Of a DNA stretch of 64,000 nucleotides, positions 41,733 to 51,244 are shown one piece after another. The notes under the pieces were generated by a model. It did no database searches. It was not told the origin of the DNA and saw nothing but the letters and a program-made list of their open reading frames with translations. Source of the stretch: JAJDTT01 sp965116695 (lineage in GTDB: Bacteria > Acidobacteriota > UBA6911 > RPQK01 > JAJDTT01); assembly GCA_965116695.1 (NCBI GenBank), contig OZ220706.1, positions 4,898,001 through 4,962,000 of the forward strand, in the 5' to 3' direction. Position 1 is the first letter of the stretch; each line of letters starts with the position of its first letter. The translations under genes and the position numbers were made by a program.

Positions 41733-42841
41733 TCTACCACCTGCTGTACGCTTTTCACGAACAGTTCTCGGTCCTGAACGTACTCCGCTACATTACGTTT
41801 CGCACCGCCTACGCCACCCTCACGGCTCTGGCCCTGAGCCTGATTCTGGGTCCCTGGCTCATCGCCAAGCTCAGGGCCTATCAGATCGGTCAATTTATCC
41901 GGGAAGACGGTCCCGAACGTCACCTTCAGAAGGCCGGCACCCCCACCATGGGTGGAGTGCTCATCGTCGTCAGCATCGTGCTGCCCACCCTCATGTGGGC
42001 CGATCTGGGAAACTTCTACGTCTGGATCGCCGTCGCTTCCCTGATCCTGTTCGGTGCCGTGGGCCTGGCCGACGACTACCTCAAGGTCTCCAGGAAGAAC
42101 TCGGCCGGCCTGCGGCCGCGGCGCAAACTCATGTTCCAGGTGCTGATCGCCCTGGGCATTGGCCTGACTCTCGTGGTGCTCCACTATCAGGGCCTCTACA
42201 GCATTCAGTTGAGCGTCCCCTTCTTCAAGCATTTCACGCCCGAGCTGGATTTGGTGGTGCTGGGCGTTTCGACCTTCATCCCCCTGATCCTGTTCACGGC
42301 CCTGGTCATCGTGGGAAGCAGCAATGCCGTGAACCTGACGGATGGCCTGGATGGACTGGCCAGCGGCCTGATGGTGATTGCGGCTTCGGCCCTGACGGTT
42401 CTGGCTTACGTGACCAGCCACGCCACGTTCGCCACTTATCTGGGGCTGATCAAGAACACCTACGCCAGCGAGCTCTCCATCTTCTGCGGGGCCATGGTGG
42501 GAGCCAGCCTGGGGTTTCTCTGGTACAACTCCCACCCCGCCGAGATCTTCATGGGAGACGTGGGGTCCATGTCCCTGGGCGGAGCCATCGCCACCGTGGC
42601 GGTGCTCATCAAGCAGGAACTCCTGCTGTTGTCCATCGGAGGCATCTTCGTCCTGGAGGCCCTGTCGGTCATCATCCAGGTTCTGTACTTCAAGGCCACC
42701 GGGAAGCGCATTCTGCGAATGGCCCCCCTGCATCACCACTTCGAGCTGCTGGGCTGGGACGAGCCCAAAGTGGTGGTGCGTTTCTGGGTGCTGGGGCTGC
42801 TGTTCGCGCTCTTCAGCCTGACCACGCTGAAGATCAGGTAG
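41729..42841 (+). CDS. mraY: Phospho-MurNAc-pentapeptide transferase
   Basis: 370 residues from a TTG at 41729 overlapping the murF stop; GGGGAAGGG lies just upstream, and IYHLLYAFHEQFSVLNVLRY is the expected first helix. Ten membrane helices are predicted. Signature blocks are GTPTMGGVLIVVSIVLPTL, GLADDYLKV, the NAVNLTDGLDGLA active site with metal-binding Asp, and APLHHHFELLGW. It makes lipid I on the inner membrane. The longer frame upstream is a murF shadow. Confidence 0.95.
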   Translation: MIYHLLYAFHEQFSVLNVLRYITFRTAYATLTALALSLILGPWLIAKLRAYQIGQFIREDGPERHLQKAGTPTMGGVLIVVSIVLPTLMWADLGNFYVWIAVASLILFGAVGLADDYLKVSRKNSAGLRPRRKLMFQVLIALGIGLTLVVLHYQGLYSIQLSVPFFKHFTPELDLVVLGVSTFIPLILFTALVIVGSSNAVNLTDGLDGLASGLMVIAASALTVLAYVTSHATFATYLGLIKNTYASELSIFCGAMVGASLGFLWYNSHPAEIFMGDVGSMSLGGAIATVAVLIKQELLLLSIGGIFVLEALSVIIQVLYFKATGKRILRMAPLHHHFELLGWDEPKVVVRFWVLGLLFALFSLTTLKIR

Positions 42842-42863
42842 AGGGGGTGGCGAGGGTTTGGCA

Positions 42864-44216
42864 ATGAAGTTGTCGGGTCGAAACATCCTGGTGGTCGGAC
42901 TGGCCCGAACCGGTCTGGCGGCGGCCAACTTCCTGGCCGCCAGGGGGGCCCGTGTCAGCGTCACCGATCTTCGCGCCGAGGATGATCTGAAGGACCAGAT
43001 CGCAAGGCTCCCGGGGGAGGTCCGGTTGGTCCTGGGACGTCACCGGGAAGCGGATTTCACCGGGGCCGACATGATCGTATTGAGCCCCGGGGTGCCGTCC
43101 GGGATCCCTCCGCTGCTGCGGGCCCGGGAGCGGGGAATACCGGTCTGGAGCGAGATCGAGCTGGCTTGCCGTTTCCTGAAGGGGACGCTCATCGGAGTCA
43201 CGGGAACCAACGGCAAGACCACCACGACCACCCTCATCGGCGAGATGCTGGCCGCGGGCCGGCGGCCGCATGTCGTGGCGGGAAACATCGGAGTTCCCCT
43301 GCTGGAAAAGGTGGAGGACGCCACTGACGAAACGGTCTGGGTCGTGGAGCTCTCGTCCTTTCAACTGGAGACGACCCGGACGCTGCACTGCCGGGTGGCC
43401 GTCGTCCTCAACGTAACGCCGGATCATCTGGATCGTCACGCGAGCTTCGAAGACTACTGGCAGGCGAAACGCCGCATTCTGCTCAACCAGGAAGCGACGG
43501 ATTTCGCCGTGTTCAACCGGGACGAACCCAATTCCAGGCGCATGGCCGACGGCGCTGCGGCCCGTCCCCTCTACTTCAGCCGGTCGGAACGCTGCGCGGG
43601 CGCTTTTTCCCGGGGCGGAAGGATCTGGATTCAAGTGGACGGCGAGCCGCGCCAGGTGATGGACAGGAGCCAGGTCCGTCTCAAAGGGGAGCACAATCTG
43701 GAAAACGTTCTGGCCGGAGCGGCCGCGGGCTTCCTGGTGGGCGTCGAACCCGAAGCGATTGCCCGTGCCTGCCGCCGCTTCGCCGGCGTGGAGCACCGCC
43801 TGGAATGGATCCGGGACCTGCGGGGGGTTTCCTTCTACAACGACTCGAAAGCCACCAACGTGGAATCGGCCGCCAAGGCCATGGAAGCCCTGGAGCAGCC
43901 CCTGGTGGCCATCATGGGGGGCACCAACAAGGGGTCCGACTTCCGGGTGCTGAGGCCTCTGGTCAGGAGGAAGGTCCGGCACCTGGTCCTCTTGGGGGAG
44001 GCCAAGGACAGTCTCCTGGAGGGGCTGCGGGGAACGGCCCCGGTGAGCGAGGCGGGAGGATTCGAGGAAGCGGTCCGCCGGGCGTTCGTCGAGGCGCGGC
44101 CCGGAGACGCGGTGCTGCTGGCTCCGGCCTGCGCCAGTTTCGACATGTTCCGCAACTATGAGGAACGGGGCAGAGCCTTCAAGGACCTGGTTTCACAGTT
44201 GACCGGAGGTGAGTGA
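42864..44216 (+). CDS. murD: UDP-MurNAc-L-Ala:D-glutamate ligase
   Basis: 450 residues from ATG 42864 with a GAGGG site 7 nt upstream (a TTG two codons earlier is possible). NILVVGLARTGLAAANFLAA is the nucleotide-binding strand, GVTGTNGKTTTTTLIGEM the ATP loop, and VVELSSFQLETT and NVTPDHLDRH the central motifs. YNDSKATN and IMGGTNKG lie in the C-terminal domain. It adds D-glutamate to UDP-MurNAc-L-Ala. The stop overlaps the ftsW start as GTGA. Confidence 0.95.
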   Translation: MKLSGRNILVVGLARTGLAAANFLAARGARVSVTDLRAEDDLKDQIARLPGEVRLVLGRHREADFTGADMIVLSPGVPSGIPPLLRARERGIPVWSEIELACRFLKGTLIGVTGTNGKTTTTTLIGEMLAAGRRPHVVAGNIGVPLLEKVEDATDETVWVVELSSFQLETTRTLHCRVAVVLNVTPDHLDRHASFEDYWQAKRRILLNQEATDFAVFNRDEPNSRRMADGAAARPLYFSRSERCAGAFSRGGRIWIQVDGEPRQVMDRSQVRLKGEHNLENVLAGAAAGFLVGVEPEAIARACRRFAGVEHRLEWIRDLRGVSFYNDSKATNVESAAKAMEALEQPLVAIMGGTNKGSDFRVLRPLVRRKVRHLVLLGEAKDSLLEGLRGTAPVSEAGGFEEAVRRAFVEARPGDAVLLAPACASFDMFRNYEERGRAFKDLVSQLTGGE

Positions 44217-45349
44217 CGGTGACCCGGCGGGCGGCGTACGACCATGTGATTCTGTTGGTCCTCCTGGTTCTGGTGGGGTTCGGCCTGGTCATGGCCTTCA
44301 GCGCCTCCGGAATGGTGTCGCTGGACCGGTACGGCGTTTCCACCCGTATTTTCCAACGGCAGCTTGTGAGCGTCGGCATCGGCCTGGTGGTCTTCTGGAT
44401 CGCGGCGCACTGGGACTATCGGCGCTATGCGACTCCCGCATTCATCTATCCGGCACTGGCCGTCACCCTGATTCTCCTGGTTCTTCCCTTGGTGCTGCCC
44501 ACCGGTCAGGACGTCCGGCGCTGGATTCCCGTCGGTCCCACGCGGTTTCAACCCTCGGAACTGGCCAAGCTCGGGGTGGTCGTTTTCGCGGCCTACTACC
44601 TCACCCGATACCGCGCAAGCCTCCGGTCGCTGACCGTGTTGGCGCCGTTGCTGGGGGTTGTGGGGTTGGTCCTGGCCCTGATCGTGGGTGGGCGCGATCT
44701 GGGCACCGCGTGCGCCATCGCGCTCACGGTGGGAACGCTGCTCTTCCTGGCCGGCGTTCGCCTGATCTACGTGATCGGCCTCGCCGGCGTGAGTATTCCT
44801 GTCGTCCTGGCCCTCATTTTGAGTGTTTCCTACCGCAAGGACCGGATTCTGGCCTTCATGAATCCGGAAGTGGACCCCTCCGGCATCGGCTACCAGATTC
44901 GCCAGAGCCTGATCGCCGTGGGCTCCGGCGGATGGACCGGACTGGGCCTGACCCAGAGCAAGCAGAAGCTCCATTTCCTGCCCGAGTCACATACCGACTT
45001 CGTCTTCGCCGTCGTAGGGGAAGAGCTGGGATTGCTGGGTTCGCTCGTCGTGGTAGCGCTCTTCGTTCTGCTCTTCTGGCGAGGGGTGCGGATCGCATTC
45101 CGGGCCGACACCGAATTCGGCTCGCTGCTGGCCATGGGGATCGTGTGCATGGTGGTCCTGCAGGGCATGTTCAACATGTGCGTCGTGGTCAGCCTGCTGC
45201 CCACCAAGGGAATTCCGCTGCCGTTCGTTTCGGTCGGCGGTTCCTCCATGTTGGCCATGATGGCCGGCATGGGCATCCTTCTGAACATTTCCCGCCGCTG
45301 CCGGACCGACCGGGAGGAGGCCGTTCACCGGAGCCGGGGATTCCAGTGA
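44213..45349 (+). CDS. ftsW: Lipid II polymerase FtsW (SEDS family)
   Basis: 378 residues from GTG 44213 overlapping murD; a second GTG at 44219 has better spacing from the GGAGG and may be the true start. About ten membrane helices. SEDS signatures: FSASGMVSLDRYG, RWIPVGPTRFQPSELAKLG, SHTDFVFAVVGEELGLLGS and PLPFVSVGGSSMLAMMAGMG. It polymerises septal glycan strands from lipid II together with FtsI. The stop shares one base with the murG start (TGATG). Confidence 0.94.
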   Translation: MTVTRRAAYDHVILLVLLVLVGFGLVMAFSASGMVSLDRYGVSTRIFQRQLVSVGIGLVVFWIAAHWDYRRYATPAFIYPALAVTLILLVLPLVLPTGQDVRRWIPVGPTRFQPSELAKLGVVVFAAYYLTRYRASLRSLTVLAPLLGVVGLVLALIVGGRDLGTACAIALTVGTLLFLAGVRLIYVIGLAGVSIPVVLALILSVSYRKDRILAFMNPEVDPSGIGYQIRQSLIAVGSGGWTGLGLTQSKQKLHFLPESHTDFVFAVVGEELGLLGSLVVVALFVLLFWRGVRIAFRADTEFGSLLAMGIVCMVVLQGMFNMCVVVSLLPTKGIPLPFVSVGGSSMLAMMAGMGILLNISRRCRTDREEAVHRSRGFQ

Positions 45350-46422
45350 TGGAGCGAGGGTTGCTGTTTGCGGGAGGAGGGACCGGGGGTCACGTCTACA
45401 TGGCGGTAGCGGTCATCCAGCGCCTGCGGGACTTGGGATCGAGTCCTGAGATTCTCTTCGTGGGAACCCGCCGGGGACTCGAGAATCGAATTCTGCCGGA
45501 CCTGGGGGTGACGGTGGAGAGGATCACTTTGGGCGGACTCAAACGAACCGGCCTCCTGAAGGCGTTTCAAACTCTGCTGCAGCTTCCGGCGGCGCTGCTC
45601 CGGGCCGCGGGCATCCTCCGCCGCTTTCGGCCCGCGGCCGTGGTGGGGCTGGGTGGCTATTCGTCCGGACCCGTGGTCCTCATGGCGTCCTGGATGCGGA
45701 TCCCGTGTCTCGTGATCGAACCCAACGTTCACCCGGGTCTGGCCAACCGGCTCCTGAGTCCCTGGGTCGACCGGGTGGCGGTGGCGTTCGAAGAAACGGC
45801 CGGACGTTTTGGAGAGAAGGCCGAGTTGACCGGAATCCCGGTTCGACCCCAATTTCACCGGGCCCGGAAACGTCCGAACGCGGGTGGTCCACTCAGGGTG
45901 CTGATCTTCGGAGGGAGTCAGGGAAGCGTCGCCATCAATCGTCTGGTTTGCGAGGCACTGGAAGAGCTCACGCCCGAACGCATCCGGCTGATCCACCAGA
46001 CCGGGCCGCGGGACCGCAGCCGGGTGGAAGAGCGTTACCGGGAGTTGGGCTTTTTCGGCGCGGTTCTGGAGTACATCCACGACATGCCTGACCGTCTGCA
46101 CTGGGCCGACCTGGTGATCTGCCGGGCCGGAGCCTTGACCCTGGCCGAAGTCACGGCGGCGGGAAAGGCCGCGATCCTGATTCCGTATCCCTATGCGGCC
46201 GACGACCACCAGCGGACCAACGCCCAAGCGCTGGTCCGCCGGGGCGCCGCCCTGATTCTGGAAGAAGGAGAGGGCGCCGGTCCGGATCTGGCCCGGATGA
46301 TTCGGGATCTGGATCGTGACCGTCTTCAGCTCGGCGCTCTGGCAAAAGCCAGCAGATCTCTGGGCGATCCCCGTAGCTGCGACCGGATCATCAAGTTGCT
46401 CACGGAACTGGCCCATGACTAG
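45349..46422 (+). CDS. murG: UDP-GlcNAc:lipid I N-acetylglucosaminyltransferase
   Basis: 357 residues from ATG 45349. The frame is open for a further 380 codons upstream, but those are antiparallel-free shadow coding within ftsW and have no similarity. The N-terminal loop LLFAGGGTGGHVYMAVAVIQ, a VVGLGGYSSGPVV block, IFGGSQGS and CRAGALTLAEVTAAGKAAIL with PYPYAADDHQRTNA near the C-terminus define MurG. It makes lipid II at the inner face of the membrane. It is separated from murC by a 104-bp gap with a hairpin. Confidence 0.95.
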   Translation: MERGLLFAGGGTGGHVYMAVAVIQRLRDLGSSPEILFVGTRRGLENRILPDLGVTVERITLGGLKRTGLLKAFQTLLQLPAALLRAAGILRRFRPAAVVGLGGYSSGPVVLMASWMRIPCLVIEPNVHPGLANRLLSPWVDRVAVAFEETAGRFGEKAELTGIPVRPQFHRARKRPNAGGPLRVLIFGGSQGSVAINRLVCEALEELTPERIRLIHQTGPRDRSRVEERYRELGFFGAVLEYIHDMPDRLHWADLVICRAGALTLAEVTAAGKAAILIPYPYAADDHQRTNAQALVRRGAALILEEGEGAGPDLARMIRDLDRDRLQLGALAKASRSLGDPRSCDRIIKLLTELAHD

Positions 46423-46453
46423 GGGAATGGATTGGATCGGATTCGGACACCGC

Positions 46454-46478
46454 AGGGGCACCCCTTGCGGGTGCCCTC
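46454..46478 (-). repeat. GGCACCC/GGGTGCCC palindrome, copy 2
   Basis: AGGGGCACCCCTTGCGGGTGCCCTC, the reverse orientation of the copies at 20546, 51485 and 61656. It lies in the murG-murC gap and forms a strong stem (GGGCACC/GGTGCCC) without a T-run, so it may modulate but probably does not end the dcw transcript. Confidence 0.7.
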
Positions 46479-46526
46479 TTCCGCCCCGGCAACGGCAATG
46501 AAACTCAGGAACAAGAGGCGAGCGGC

Positions 46527-47897
46527 GTGACTCGAAATCTCGATCGGTCCCGGAGAGTCCATTTCGTCGGCATCGGCGGGGTAGGGATGAGCGGAATCGC
46601 CCAGATTCTGGCCCAGAGGGGTTGGGAAGTCTCAGGTTCCGACCTGGTCTGCAGCACCGCCGTGTCCAGTCTCCGTTCGATGGGGGTCCGGGTCAATATC
46701 GGACACCGTCCGGACCATCTGGGAGATGCCGAGATCGTGGCCTTTTCCAGTGCCGTCGGCAGGGACAATCCCGAACTCCAAGAGGCCCGAAGACGGGAGA
46801 TCACGGTGGTGCACCGGGCCGACCTGCTGGCCCGGATCATGGCCGGCGGTGAGGGGATCGCCGTCTCGGGAACCCATGGCAAGACCACCACCACCTCCAT
46901 GATCGGCGTGCTCCTGGTCGAAGCCGGCCTGGACCCTACGATCCTGGTTGGAGCCCGGGCCGTGGACCTGGGCGGCAACGCGCGGCTCGGAAAGGGGCCG
47001 TGGGTCGTCGCCGAGGCGGACGAGAGCGACGGCAGCTTCCTGAAGCTCCGGCCCCGGTACGCGGTGATCACAAATGTCGACCGCGATCACCTGGACTTCT
47101 ACGGCGGACTCGAGGAAATCGGCGACGCTTTCACCGCCTTCATGAACCTGCTTCCCGCGGCCGGCCGTGCGGTCGTCTGCAACGACGATTCCAACCTCAG
47201 GCGGCTCCTGAAAAACGTTCACAGGCCCGTGATAACGTACGGCACGACACCTGCCGCCGATGTGTGGGCCGAGGCGGTGGAATGGACGTCCGGGGGTTCT
47301 TCCTTCGTGTGCGTTCACCGGGGCGGCCATTTGGGGAGGCTCCGGCTGAATGTGCCGGGACGGCATAACGTGTTGAACTCTCTGGCCGCCGTTGCCATGG
47401 GTCTTGAGTTGCAGGTGCCCTTTGAAGTGATCCGGCGGGCGCTGGGAGCGTTCTCCGGCGCGGAACGGCGTCTGCAGTTCAAAGGCATGCGCGAGGGGGT
47501 TCGTGTGATGGACGATTACGGTCACCATCCGGTTGAGATTCGGACCACTCTGGATGCGTGCCGCCGGATGGGACGGAGAGTGGTCGTCGTGTTTCAGCCG
47601 CATCGATACACGCGAACCCTCCATTTGAGGTCGGAATTGGCCGAGTGTTTCCAGGACGCGGATCTCCTTTATCTGATGGATGTCTATCCGGCAGGCGAGG
47701 CGCCTGTTGCCGGCGGGTTGGGCGAGGATCTGTGCCGCGCCGTGGGCCGGCACCGACAGGTCTGCTATCGGCCGCAGCCCGACGCCGTGTTGCGGGCCCT
47801 GCGGGAAGACGTGGCGCCGGGAGACCTGCTCCTGACGCTGGGAGCGGGCGACGTCTGGAAGATCGGAGAGGACTTTCTGAAAGGCCGGGCCGATTGA
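46527..47897 (+). CDS. murC: UDP-N-acetylmuramate:L-alanine ligase
   Basis: 456 residues from GTG 46527. VHFVGIGGVGMSGIAQILAQ is the family start, GIAVSGTHGKTTTTSMIGVL the ATP loop, and VAEADESDGSFLKLRP and TNVDRDHLDFY the central signatures. DDYGHHPVEIRTTL marks the C-terminal domain. It adds L-alanine to UDP-MurNAc, the first ligase step. In many bacteria murB or ddl follows murC, but here ftsQ follows after 20 bp. Confidence 0.95.
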   Translation: MTRNLDRSRRVHFVGIGGVGMSGIAQILAQRGWEVSGSDLVCSTAVSSLRSMGVRVNIGHRPDHLGDAEIVAFSSAVGRDNPELQEARRREITVVHRADLLARIMAGGEGIAVSGTHGKTTTTSMIGVLLVEAGLDPTILVGARAVDLGGNARLGKGPWVVAEADESDGSFLKLRPRYAVITNVDRDHLDFYGGLEEIGDAFTAFMNLLPAAGRAVVCNDDSNLRRLLKNVHRPVITYGTTPAADVWAEAVEWTSGGSSFVCVHRGGHLGRLRLNVPGRHNVLNSLAAVAMGLELQVPFEVIRRALGAFSGAERRLQFKGMREGVRVMDDYGHHPVEIRTTLDACRRMGRRVVVVFQPHRYTRTLHLRSELAECFQDADLLYLMDVYPAGEAPVAGGLGEDLCRAVGRHRQVCYRPQPDAVLRALREDVAPGDLLLTLGAGDVWKIGEDFLKGRAD

Positions 47898-47917
47898 AGG
47901 CGCCGGAGGTGTAAAAG

Positions 47918-48730
47918 ATGCCAGTCAAACGTTCTCGGAAGCTGCGTCGCCTGCTGTTCTTTGCCGGACGTCTCATGGGGACGGTTCTCTTGATCCTGGG
48001 GTTGCTGATGGTGCTCCGGCACGCGGCGTATTCTTCCCAGGGTGGAGCGCTGTTCGGCATTCGGGATATTCGCTTCGAGGGGGCCCGGCATCTCTCCTGG
48101 CAAAAGCTGAGGACGTTCATGCTCGAGACCCATTCCGGGAACATCCTGCGGGTCGACCTGGAACAGCTCAAGGACCTGGTGGAATCCGAGTCCTGGGTGA
48201 GGACCGCGACGGTGCGCCGCCAGTTGCCCGGCAGTCTCGTCGTCAGTGTCCGGGAACGTGTTCCGGTGGCCGTGGCCGCCATCGACCAGGATCTCTACAT
48301 CGTTGACGAAGAAGGAGTCGTGCTGGACCGGTACGGATCCGGCCACCTGCAGTTGGATGGGCCGATTCTGAAGGGCCTGGGGAACATCGCCCGTGAGAAT
48401 CCTTCCGCTACCCGTGAGAATCTCGAGAAGATGGGAATCTATTCCAGGTTGATGTCCGATCTGAGTTCTTCCGGAGGGGACTACACCCTCTCCATTTCCG
48501 AGGTCCTGCTGGCGGACCCGGACCGGATCGCCATCGTCAGGGAGGACGACCCGGTCCCCATCTACCTGGGAAGCGGCCGTTTCCGGGAGCGGTATGAGAA
48601 CTTTCTGGCCCAGAAGGACATTTACCAGCAACTGAAGAAGGAGTATGGCCGCATCGAATATATCGATGTCTCCTTCGACAACAAGATCATTTTCCATACT
48701 CCGGGCGAGTCTCGTGAAAGGAGTACCTAG
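47918..48730 (+). CDS. ftsQ: Cell division protein FtsQ
   Basis: 270 residues. A short basic cytoplasmic start (MPVKRSRKLRRLL), one membrane helix (about 13-33) and a POTRA domain (FGIRDIRFEGARHLSWQKLR) followed by the FtsQ/DivIB beta domain (LVVSVRERVPVAVAAIDQDL and LYIVDEEGVVLDRYG). RIEYIDVSFDNKIIF is the typical C-terminal strand pair. It links FtsL and FtsB to the early divisome. Its place between murC and ftsA supports the call. Confidence 0.92.
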   Translation: MPVKRSRKLRRLLFFAGRLMGTVLLILGLLMVLRHAAYSSQGGALFGIRDIRFEGARHLSWQKLRTFMLETHSGNILRVDLEQLKDLVESESWVRTATVRRQLPGSLVVSVRERVPVAVAAIDQDLYIVDEEGVVLDRYGSGHLQLDGPILKGLGNIARENPSATRENLEKMGIYSRLMSDLSSSGGDYTLSISEVLLADPDRIAIVREDDPVPIYLGSGRFRERYENFLAQKDIYQQLKKEYGRIEYIDVSFDNKIIFHTPGESRERST

Positions 48731-48797
48731 CTAGGGTCATCTCCGGGACCGGCCCGGGCCGGAGATTCGCCGCCGCAACTTGGATGGGACCAGATCG

Positions 48798-50036
48798 ATG
48801 AGAAAGAGAACGCTGGTCGGAGTCGATGTCGGAACCACCAAGGTCTGTTCCGTCATCGCACGAATCGAGAAAGAAAAATTTCGGGTTTCCGGCGTGGGTT
48901 TCACTCCGTCGGTCGGACTCAAGAAGGGCGTCGTCGTCAATTTGACGGAGACCATCGAGAGTGTGAAGAGATCGCTCGACCAGGCGGAGCAGGATGCGCA
49001 GGTCGGGGTCGATTCGGTTTTCGTGAGCGTGGGCGGTCTCCACGTGCAGGGCCTCAACCGGTCCGGCAAGACCGAGATCAGGAGCAAGACCGGTGAGATC
49101 AGCAAGGAGGACGTCAGTCGAGCGCTCGACGATGCCAAGTCGATTCAACTCCCCCGGGGCTACGAGATCATTCACATGCTGACCCAGGGCTTTGCCGTGG
49201 ATGGCCAAGGGCATACGAAGGATCCGCTCGGTCTGGTCGGCCGCCGCCTGTCCGTCAATCTCCACCTGGTGCTCAACGCTGCTGCCGCGCTTCAAAACGT
49301 CGTCAACGCCGTCAACAAAGTCGGCGTGAGCGTGAACGGCGTCGTGATGCAACAGTTGGCCTCCGCCGAGGCCGTGCTGACCGACGACGAAAAGGAACTC
49401 GGTGTCATCCTCCTGGATATCGGCGGCGGTACGACCGATTTCGCGTTCTACCGGCTGGGAAGCGTCTGGGAGTCGGCGGTTCTCCCCATAGGTGGAGACC
49501 TGGTCACCAAGGACATCGCCATCGGGCTCAAGGTGAGCCTGGAAGAGGCGGAGCGGCTCAAGAAGGAACAGGGAACGGTCTTTCCGGAGCGGGTGGATGA
49601 GGAAGCAGTGCTGGAGATCCGGGAGATCGGGACCGGCCACCCCCGGGGTCTCCTCTACCGGGACCTGTGCCAAGTCATTCAGGCTCGTTGCCGGGAGATC
49701 CTCCTGGAAGTGCGGAGGCTGGTGGATGGGATCCACATGCGCAGGGAAATGCTGACCGGTGTCGTGCTCACCGGCGGCGGAGCGTTACTGGATGGCCTGG
49801 CGGAACAGGCCGAGGAGATCCTGGAGATGCCGGCTCGCGTCGGCTATCCCAAATCCATGGAATCGGAGAAGGAATTGGCCTTCGATCCGTCCCACGCAAC
49901 CGCTCTGGGCCTGGTGAGATACGCAATGGCCATGCATGGCTCGGGGTCCGGCAACGGCGCCGTGACGATGGTGCCGGACCCCAACCGAGGCAAGCGGGGT
50001 GGCCTGATGAATTGGTTATTGAGAAGGATCACGTAG
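48798..50036 (+). CDS. ftsA: Cell division protein FtsA
   Basis: 412 residues from ATG 48798; a TTG at 48780 is in frame. The actin-like ATPase motifs are VGVDVGTTKVCSVIARIEK, VILLDIGGGTTDFAFYRLG and LTGGGALLDGLAEQA. The 1C-type insertion region (residues ~80-165) is present. The C-terminal amphipathic helix GGLMNWLLRRIT is the membrane-targeting sequence. It tethers FtsZ to the membrane. It is separated from ftsZ by 62 bp. Confidence 0.95.
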   Translation: MRKRTLVGVDVGTTKVCSVIARIEKEKFRVSGVGFTPSVGLKKGVVVNLTETIESVKRSLDQAEQDAQVGVDSVFVSVGGLHVQGLNRSGKTEIRSKTGEISKEDVSRALDDAKSIQLPRGYEIIHMLTQGFAVDGQGHTKDPLGLVGRRLSVNLHLVLNAAAALQNVVNAVNKVGVSVNGVVMQQLASAEAVLTDDEKELGVILLDIGGGTTDFAFYRLGSVWESAVLPIGGDLVTKDIAIGLKVSLEEAERLKKEQGTVFPERVDEEAVLEIREIGTGHPRGLLYRDLCQVIQARCREILLEVRRLVDGIHMRREMLTGVVLTGGGALLDGLAEQAEEILEMPARVGYPKSMESEKELAFDPSHATALGLVRYAMAMHGSGSGNGAVTMVPDPNRGKRGGLMNWLLRRIT

Positions 50037-50098
50037 CAGGTGGAGGTCGCCACCGGCCGGCAGGCCGTTGGTATGAAGATTCGTCTGGGAGGCAACCC

Positions 50099-51244
50099 AT
50101 GGACCATCCGGAACTGGAAGATAACGGCAACATGAAATGGGTCTTTGAGGACGACTTGGGGAGTGAGGCCCGTATCAAGGTCATCGGTATCGGCGGCGGG
50201 GGCGGAAACGCCGTCAATCGCATGGTCCGGATGGGGGTCCAGGGCGCCGACTTCGTAGCCGCCAACACGGACCTTCAGGCGCTCAGACAGTCGAAAGCAG
50301 GGGTCAGAATCCAACTCGGCAACAAGATCACGAAGGGGCTTGGAGCCGGCTCGAACCCTGAAATCGGACGGCAGGCCGCCCTGGAGGACACCGAGCGGAT
50401 CATGGATCTGCTGGAGGGGTCGGACATCGTCTTCGTGACCGCAGGGCTCGGCGGCGGGACCGGAACCGGAGGAGCCCCCATCGTCGCGGACCTGGCCCGT
50501 CAAATGGGAGCTCTCACCGTCGCCGTGGTGACGACCCCTTTCGTCTTCGAGGGCCGGCGGAGAACGCAGCAGGCGCAATGGGGTCTGGAAGAGTTGAAGG
50601 AAAATGCGGACACGGTGGTCACGGTGCCCAACGAGCGGCTGTTGGATGCCTTGGCTCCCGGCACGCCGCTGGCCGACGCCTTCGCCTATGCCGATGACAT
50701 CCTCTGCCAGGCGGTTCAGAGTATCGCCGACCTCATCAACGTGCCCGGGTTCATCAACCTGGACTTCGCCGATATCAAGGCCATTATCAGCGGCACGGGA
50801 TTGGCTCTGATGGGGACCGGCGTCGGGGAGGGAGAAGACCGGGCGACGACCGCCGCCACCAATGCGGTGAGCAGTCCGTTGTTGGACGACGCCACCATCC
50901 AGGGGGCCCGGGGCGTTCTCATCAACATCACGGCCAGCGACAGTCTCACTCTGCACGAGGTCAACGAAGCCAGCGGGCTGATCCAGAATGCCGCCGATCC
51001 CAACGCCAACATCATCTTCGGCTCGGTGCTGGATCAGAGCATGGGAGACCGAATCAAGATCACCGTGATCGCCACCGGGTTCACCGACTCGAATGGCGAG
51101 AGAAGAAGCCAGGCCGCCGGGGACAGCCGCGGAGAGGCCTCCTCATCGGACCAGAACAATGGCAAGCCCATCGCTGTCCCCCCGATTCCGGTCATGAGCC
51201 GGGACGTGGAAGTGCCGGCCATTCTTCGCCAGGGGCGACGATAA
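50099..51244 (+). CDS. ftsZ: Cell division GTPase FtsZ
   Basis: 381 residues from ATG 50099 with GGGAGG 6 nt upstream; the frame before it is a shadow of ftsA. The N-terminal GIGGGGGNAVNRM, the tubulin signature GGGTGTGG (residues 118-125), VPNERLL and the synergy loop NLDFADIKAII are all present. After a short linker the C-terminal peptide VPAILRQGRR corresponds to the conserved FtsA-binding tail. It forms the Z-ring. Last gene of the dcw run, followed by tandem hairpin repeats. Confidence 0.97.
   Translation: MDHPELEDNGNMKWVFEDDLGSEARIKVIGIGGGGGNAVNRMVRMGVQGADFVAANTDLQALRQSKAGVRIQLGNKITKGLGAGSNPEIGRQAALEDTERIMDLLEGSDIVFVTAGLGGGTGTGGAPIVADLARQMGALTVAVVTTPFVFEGRRRTQQAQWGLEELKENADTVVTVPNERLLDALAPGTPLADAFAYADDILCQAVQSIADLINVPGFINLDFADIKAIISGTGLALMGTGVGEGEDRATTAATNAVSSPLLDDATIQGARGVLINITASDSLTLHEVNEASGLIQNAADPNANIIFGSVLDQSMGDRIKITVIATGFTDSNGERRSQAAGDSRGEASSSDQNNGKPIAVPPIPVMSRDVEVPAILRQGRR

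Noticed and set aside
44209..45348. 380 codons of open frame before murG
   Set aside because: They are read in a different frame through ftsW, a conserved membrane protein, and contain no MurG-like sequence.
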